Part shown: piece by piece, positions 59,754-64,000 of the stretch
How positions within the stretch are numbered: the first letter of the stretch is position 1
Layout of the letters: every line of letters begins with the position of its first letter
Source of the DNA: Alphaproteobacteria bacterium
GTDB lineage: Bacteria > Pseudomonadota > Alphaproteobacteria > SMXP01
Assembly (NCBI GenBank): GCA_028285305.1
Contig: JANQPV010000026.1
Span: 62,001 to 126,000, forward strand
DNA length: 64,000 nt
Reading direction: 5' to 3'
Notes under the pieces: generated by a model
What the model saw: the letters and a program-made list of their open reading frames with translations, nothing else
Told to the model about the DNA's origin: nothing
Databases searched by the model: none
Position numbers and translations under genes: made by a program

Positions 59754-60893
59754 ATGCCCTTAGTCTTAAGCGAGGAACAGACCATATTGCGGGACTCCGC
59801 CCGCGACTTCATTCAAGAAAAGTCGCCCGTCAGTGGACTCCGCAAACTTCGAGACGATAAGGACAAAACCGGCTTCGACCGAACCCTTTGGCAGGACATG
59901 GCTGGGCTCGGCTGGTCTGGCATACTCATTCCAGAGGAATATGGCGGTGTTGACTTTGGCTTTGTGGGTCTTGGCTTAGTGATGGAGGAAGCAGGCCGCA
60001 CCTTAACCGCCTCGCCCCTCTTGTCCACCGCTCTCTTGTCTGCGTCCGCGATCCTCTTGGCCGGAACGGACGAACAAAAGCGAGCACATCTTCCAAACAT
60101 CGCATCGGGGGAAACTATATGGGCCTTTGCTTTGGAAGAAGGCCCGCACCATGCACCCTTTAACATCGCCGCATCTGCCGTTGCGGAGGGCGACGGCTTT
60201 GTCCTAAATGGCAGTAAGACATTTGTATTTGATGGACATGTCGCCGACAAACTCATCGTCGTTGCGCGAACTTCCGGCGCAGCCGATGACAAATCGGGGC
60301 TGAGCTTTTTCGTCGTCGACGGAAGAGCCGCAGGATTAAAACGCACACGGACGGTCATGGTCGACGGCCGCAACGCGGCAAATCTTGAGTTTGCTGACTT
60401 GAAACTGCGGGCATCGGATTGCCTTGGGCAACCGGGGCAGGCCGGAGACCATCTGGAGACTATTTTGGATCGCGCACGGATTGGATTAGCTGCCGAGATG
60501 ATGGGGACGGCCCAAGCCGCATTCGACATCACCCACGAGTACTTGCAAACTCGTACCCAGTTTGGCCAACTGATCGGCAGCTTCCAGGCGTTGCAACACC
60601 GGGCGGCCAAAATGTTCTGCGAACTGGAAATTTCGAAATCCTGCGTCCTGCAAGCCCTGCAAGCTATCGACAATAATGCCAACGACATTCCCGCCCTTGC
60701 GAGCCTAGCGAAAGCGCAACTCTGTGACACGCTTCATCTGGTATCCTCCGAAGCCCTTCAAATGCACGGCGGTGTTGGCATGACCGACGAATACGATGTC
60801 GGTCTCTACCTTAAGAGAGCGCGGGTCGTCGAACAAGCATTTGGAAACGCCCGCTTTCATAGAGATCGGTACGCACAGCTCGACGGCTTCTAA
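59754..60893 (+). CDS. Acyl-CoA dehydrogenase (small-type)
   Basis: A 379-residue flavoprotein: LSEEQTILRDSARDFIQEKS, LGWSGILIPEEYGGVDFGF, LNGSKTFVFDGHVADKLIVV, QTRTQFGQLIGSFQALQHRA and ALQMHGGVGMTDEYDVGLYL. The last part lacks the EGTxEI-type glutamate of the large-type enzyme at 54947, so this subunit may depend on a partner, as in heterotetrameric acyl-CoA dehydrogenases of steroid degradation (inference). It has the stop codon supplied by the edge of the family B repeat (TAA of TAAAGCGC). It sits downstream of a terminator, so it has its own promoter. Confidence 0.9.
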   Translation: MPLVLSEEQTILRDSARDFIQEKSPVSGLRKLRDDKDKTGFDRTLWQDMAGLGWSGILIPEEYGGVDFGFVGLGLVMEEAGRTLTASPLLSTALLSASAILLAGTDEQKRAHLPNIASGETIWAFALEEGPHHAPFNIAASAVAEGDGFVLNGSKTFVFDGHVADKLIVVARTSGAADDKSGLSFFVVDGRAAGLKRTRTVMVDGRNAANLEFADLKLRASDCLGQPGQAGDHLETILDRARIGLAAEMMGTAQAAFDITHEYLQTRTQFGQLIGSFQALQHRAAKMFCELEISKSCVLQALQAIDNNANDIPALASLAKAQLCDTLHLVSSEALQMHGGVGMTDEYDVGLYLKRARVVEQAFGNARFHRDRYAQLDGF

Positions 60894-60995
60894 AGCGCAT
60901 CCAGGTTAAGTGGAACCCGGTTAACCGTCCGGATGCGCGCAATTGTAGGAATCTAGAGCTCAATTTTGATTCCATCAAAATCTGACAAGCTCTAG
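60892..60995. repeat. Palindromic repeat element, family B, copy 2
   Basis: Same plan as 32131-32235 with paired changes: GCGCATCC (60895-60902)/GGATGCGC (60931-60938), GGTTAA (60904-60909)/TTAACC (60921-60926), CTAGAGCT (60953-60960)/AGCTCTAG (60988-60995), ATTTTGAT (60963-60970)/ATCAAAAT (60974-60981). The stems are kept, although their sequences differ from copy 1. It begins inside the stop codon of the preceding gene. Confidence 0.75.
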
Positions 60996-61109
60996 CATCG
61001 GTTGAGTCCCCAAAAAATGCGGCTTTCAAGGAAGACCAGGCAACGATAGTCTCTATCTCTAAGGGTGCTAAAGTGCCCTCGATTCGGTTCAGTTGGAGAA
61101 GTTCCCTCG

Positions 61110-63398
61110 ATGGATCTCTCGCGTTTTCCGGAGCTGATGATCAAGCTTCGGTGGTTGGTAATTGCGTTTTGGATTCCCCCGCTTGTTTGCGCCTTCTGGG
61201 GATTACAATATCTTACACTTACGGCGGACACGCGGGTCTTCTTCGATGAACGTAATCCGTATCTGCTCGAACTGGAAGCCTTCGAAAAGAAATACAGCCA
61301 GAACAACAACCTTTTGATTGTAGTGCATAATCCGGAAGGTTCAGTCTTTGACCGGAAAATCCTACAAACTCTCTCTGAACTGACAGAAGCAGCCTGGAAA
61401 CTGCCCTATGCGAGCCGTGTAGATTCCCTCGCGAATTTTCAGAGAGTGTACGCAAGCGAAGACTTAATCAGCATAGAAAGTTATATTTCGCCAGGTGAAG
61501 ATCTCACCCCCGTTAAGGTCGAAACGATCCGCAAGGAGGCCCTCTCCGATAGCGCCATCGTGAACCGATTGGTTTCACAAGACGAACAAACGGCGGGCGT
61601 CAATATCAACTTCAACCTTCCCAGTCGCGCTTCCGATGAAATTCGCACGATTGTCGAGAGCGCACGCGCACTCATCGCGCGTTACGAAACGCAGGACAAT
61701 AACCTCTCCTTTCATGTGACCGGCAATGTGGCCCTGATGCGCGTGTTCTCAGAGGCCATAGAGATGGATCAATCACTCTTGATTCCCATCACTTTGGTTG
61801 TGAGCGCCCTGATCCTTGCTTACCTCTTGGGCTCCGCTGGCGCGGTGCTCTCTGTCGGATCCATACTGGTTTTGTCGAGCGGGGCCGCCATGGGAATTGC
61901 TGGATGGGCTGGGATGGTGCTCAATCCCGCATCGGTCGTCGCGCCGATCGTGATCATGATCTTGGCGATCGCCAGCACGGTCCATGTTGTGTCTGCCGTT
62001 CAACGAAATGTGGGCTTGGGTATGGACACCATCGCGGCCGTCCGCGCCGCGTTTTATGAAAACGCCGCACCAGTGACACTGGCGAGTTTAACGACGGCAA
62101 TCGGTTTCTTTGCTCTCAATCTTTCCAGTTCCCCCCCGTTTAGAGACATGGGCAATGCGATTATCGTCGGCATCATCCTGAGTTTTCTTCTCATTTTCAC
62201 GTGGTTGCCGGCGGTCCTCTCCTTTGCCGGCCTGCCGCCGAAAAGGCCATCCAGCGACAAAATCATGGAAGTCATGGGAAGGACGGTCAGCGCCGTATCC
62301 CCCTTCTTTTTGTTGTTGGTCTTGATTTCCTCTTTCGGCGCTTTTCAGGGCGTTCAGAACATTGTCTTGGACGACGATTTTGTTCGAGGCTTCGATGACC
62401 GCTTCGACTATGCCCGGGCCTCAGACTTCGCAGAAGAGAATCTGACGGGCCTGAATATCTTGGAATTCGACCTAAGCGCGGGCGGCCCAGAGAAAGCTTA
62501 CGATCCAACGTACCTAAAAACTGTGGATGAGTTCGCCGCCTGGCTTCGCGGTCAGAAGCATGTCGCGAATGTGACCTCCATCGCCGACATCGGCAAAAAG
62601 GTAAACCAGGCAATGGAGGGCGGCGCTGTTGACGCCTATCACCTTCCCGCGGACACCTCGACGTCGGCGCAATATTTCCTCTTGTATGAACTATCCCTGC
62701 CTTTGGGATTGGAGCTGTCTGACTTTGTCAATGTGGATCGCTCCAGCTCCAGGCTGACTGTGCTCCTCAGGCACGCAACGTCCGGCGATATTCGGACGCT
62801 GAACGAAAACGCACAAGACTGGCTCAAGGCAAACGCTCCCTCGCACATGCACACGGCGGGCACAAGCATCAACGTCGTTTTCGCCCATCTGTCTCGCTTG
62901 ACCATTCAGTCCATGATCCTGAGTACCTTCATCTCCATTTTGGCCATCTCGGTCATTATCGGCGTTACACTCCGTAGCGCCTCCCTCGGACTTGTGAGCC
63001 TTGTCACCAACAGTTTGCCGATTGCCATGGGCTTCGGCATCTGGGGATTTCTATTTGGCCAAATGGGCCTAGCGGCCGCCGTCGTAACCGCCATCACATT
63101 CGGCATCGTCGTTGACGATACAGTGCACTTTCTCGCGAAATACCAGAATGCGATGAGTTCCCTCCGGAAGGACCATCGCAACGCCGTCATTCACGCCTTC
63201 GTGCACGCTGGTACTCCCATGTTGATCACAACCCTTGCCATTTGTGCCGGCTTTTCCATCCTGACCCTCAGCGGCTTTGAGATAAACAGAACGCTTGCCG
63301 CACTCACCGTCATCATCGTTTCCTGCGCTTTGCTCGTGGATTGGTTTTTACTTCCGGCATTGCTGCGTGTGCTTCGCCTCTTTGGAAAATCCGAATAA
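61110..63398 (+). CDS. MMPL/RND family exporter
   Basis: A 762-residue transporter with the RND two-half plan: membrane helix near 10-30, a periplasmic loop (LTADTRVFFDERNPYLLELE), helices about 210-400 with GILLSFLLIFTWLPAVL-like segments, a second loop, and the second helix set ending GFEINRTLAALTVIIVSCAL. ITFGIVVDDTVHFLAKYQNA carries the charged membrane residues for proton use. Members export lipids, siderophores or hydrophobic compounds. ATG 61110 has GGAGAA about 9 nt upstream; the longer frame from 61065 is rejected. It follows the family B repeat. Cargo unknown; a lipid linked to the acyl-CoA dehydrogenases is possible. Confidence 0.88.
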   Translation: MDLSRFPELMIKLRWLVIAFWIPPLVCAFWGLQYLTLTADTRVFFDERNPYLLELEAFEKKYSQNNNLLIVVHNPEGSVFDRKILQTLSELTEAAWKLPYASRVDSLANFQRVYASEDLISIESYISPGEDLTPVKVETIRKEALSDSAIVNRLVSQDEQTAGVNINFNLPSRASDEIRTIVESARALIARYETQDNNLSFHVTGNVALMRVFSEAIEMDQSLLIPITLVVSALILAYLLGSAGAVLSVGSILVLSSGAAMGIAGWAGMVLNPASVVAPIVIMILAIASTVHVVSAVQRNVGLGMDTIAAVRAAFYENAAPVTLASLTTAIGFFALNLSSSPPFRDMGNAIIVGIILSFLLIFTWLPAVLSFAGLPPKRPSSDKIMEVMGRTVSAVSPFFLLLVLISSFGAFQGVQNIVLDDDFVRGFDDRFDYARASDFAEENLTGLNILEFDLSAGGPEKAYDPTYLKTVDEFAAWLRGQKHVANVTSIADIGKKVNQAMEGGAVDAYHLPADTSTSAQYFLLYELSLPLGLELSDFVNVDRSSSRLTVLLRHATSGDIRTLNENAQDWLKANAPSHMHTAGTSINVVFAHLSRLTIQSMILSTFISILAISVIIGVTLRSASLGLVSLVTNSLPIAMGFGIWGFLFGQMGLAAAVVTAITFGIVVDDTVHFLAKYQNAMSSLRKDHRNAVIHAFVHAGTPMLITTLAICAGFSILTLSGFEINRTLAALTVIIVSCALLVDWFLLPALLRVLRLFGKSE

Positions 63399-63818
63399 GA
63401 CCAACCGTGTCATATATACCATAAGTTGCAGAAACATCGTTCAAACGTTCGTGAACACCAAAACCTGAAGTTGTGCGCTCGAAAAAATCATGAGTAAATT
63501 CAAGAGCTTATGGGAGCACTTTTGCAATCGTTAACGGATTCGGCATTGGGGGTTGTTCGCTCGACACGACAGAACTAATTTACTATCGTTAACGAGTATA
63601 GTCCGTATCTGTACAAAAACAAAAATAAACCGGGCAAGACGTCCCGGCTGTACGTGATTGGTGTGGGTAAATCTGCCCTCCTGCAAAATGGACGGCGAAG
63701 ACTCCCAGCGTAATCAAAAATAGCGGAAATACAAAGTCGCAGGCCCGTTTCTGCGGCAATTCCCGGTTCTGTGTGTATCGGGACAATGATTGTTTGCGGT
63801 TATGTGGTGGAAATACCA
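63399..63818 (+). other. Intergenic region with repeated GTTAAC motif
   Basis: About 420 nt without a clear gene. The 10-mer ATCGTTAACG occurs twice exactly, at 63527-63536 and 63585-63594, centred on palindrome CGTTAACG. This could be a binding site pair for a dimeric regulator of the following gene. GTTCAAACGTTCGTGAAC near 63440 is a small inverted repeat. A 76-codon frame on the minus strand (63589-63819) starts at TTG without a ribosome site and is not listed as a gene. Confidence 0.35.
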
Positions 63819-64000
63819 ATGTCTCAGTATGAAGAATTGAACGGTGGATCTGGCCGCGAAATGTTCTTTCGCGCCCCCCGCTTCAAGCCTGGTGAAATCT
63901 TCGGCGACCGAGGGCCAATTACAAATGTAAATGGCACAACACATCGCATTGCCAATATGAGCATGAGCGGAATCGCAGTTTACGATTCCGAGAAACACTA
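63819..64000 (+). CDS. PilZ-like domain protein, partial
   Basis: An open frame of 60 residues to the window edge, no stop: MSQYEELNGGSGREMFFRAP, then RFKPGEIF and GTTHRIANMSMSGIAVYDS. The RxxNMSxxGIAV pattern is like the beta-strands of a PilZ domain, which binds cyclic di-GMP. The N-terminal Arg motif (RxxxR) of many PilZ proteins is seen only loosely (FFRAPR). GTGG lies 8 nt upstream; ATG 63786 and GTG 63804 are alternative starts in frame. The C-terminal part lies to the right. Confidence 0.6.
   Translation, partial: MSQYEELNGGSGREMFFRAPRFKPGEIFGDRGPITNVNGTTHRIANMSMSGIAVYDSEKH

Noticed and set aside
63589-63819. A 76-codon minus-strand frame with one possible membrane segment
   Set aside because: It begins at TTG with no ribosome site, overlaps the leader of the PilZ-like gene, and has no family resemblance.

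Overview
The window looks like a chromosome segment of a Gram-negative alphaproteobacterium. The evidence is a circularly permuted two-piece tmRNA gene at about 40275-40627, a lipid A/Kdo gene block (waaA, lpxK, a lauroyl acyltransferase), alphaproteobacterial small families (DUF4170, DUF2093) and alphaproteobacterial-type palindromic intergenic repeats. I do not name a genus. No phage, IS transposase, CRISPR, tRNA or rRNA was seen.

Layout. 0-4.2 kb: a class III CoA-transferase, a small membrane protein, then pmbA-cysQ-DUF4170. 4.2-11.3 kb: an island of five RTX (calcium-binding nonapeptide repeat) genes. Four are close paralogues with near-constant ends and variable repeat cores; the fifth, on the other strand, has a different long-period repeat. 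No type I secretion genes lie nearby. 11.3-14.6 kb: a MOSC protein, two short-chain dehydrogenases (SDRs) and a TetR regulator with a candidate operator. 14.7-25.6 kb: the envelope block (DUF374, waaA, lpxK, lauroyl transferase, DUF2339, M23 lipoprotein, DUF2093), then xseA and purD. The RTX/SDR segment therefore sits between DUF4170 and DUF374, which I recall as neighbours in many relatives.

25.6-40.2 kb: mixed metabolism, namely an aminoglycoside-phosphotransferase-like kinase, an M20 amidohydrolase/SMP-30 operon, an enoyl-CoA hydratase, glutathione-dependent formaldehyde dehydrogenase, a YceI-cytochrome b561-YceI operon, thyA-folA and several lipoproteins. 40.3-42 kb: the tmRNA, then a small conserved gene and a GrdB-like gene interrupted by one in-frame TGA. 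The TGA fits a selenocysteine codon: UxxC motif, the same frame continuing, and a bSECIS-like hairpin 18 nt downstream. 42-50.8 kb: a PRISE-type reductase, two enzymes, a frameshifted VOC gene, TerB/WYL-like and ferritin-like proteins, and the queC-queE pair for 7-deazaguanine.

51-64 kb: a large hybrid histidine kinase that has lost its phospho-acceptor histidine, an LLM oxidoreductase, two acyl-CoA dehydrogenases, an HpaB-family flavoprotein, a TPR protein, an MMPL/RND exporter and the start of a PilZ-like gene cut by the window edge. Three palindromic repeat families are scattered between genes. Two copies of one family (32131-32235 and 60892-60995) differ by paired base changes that preserve their stems.
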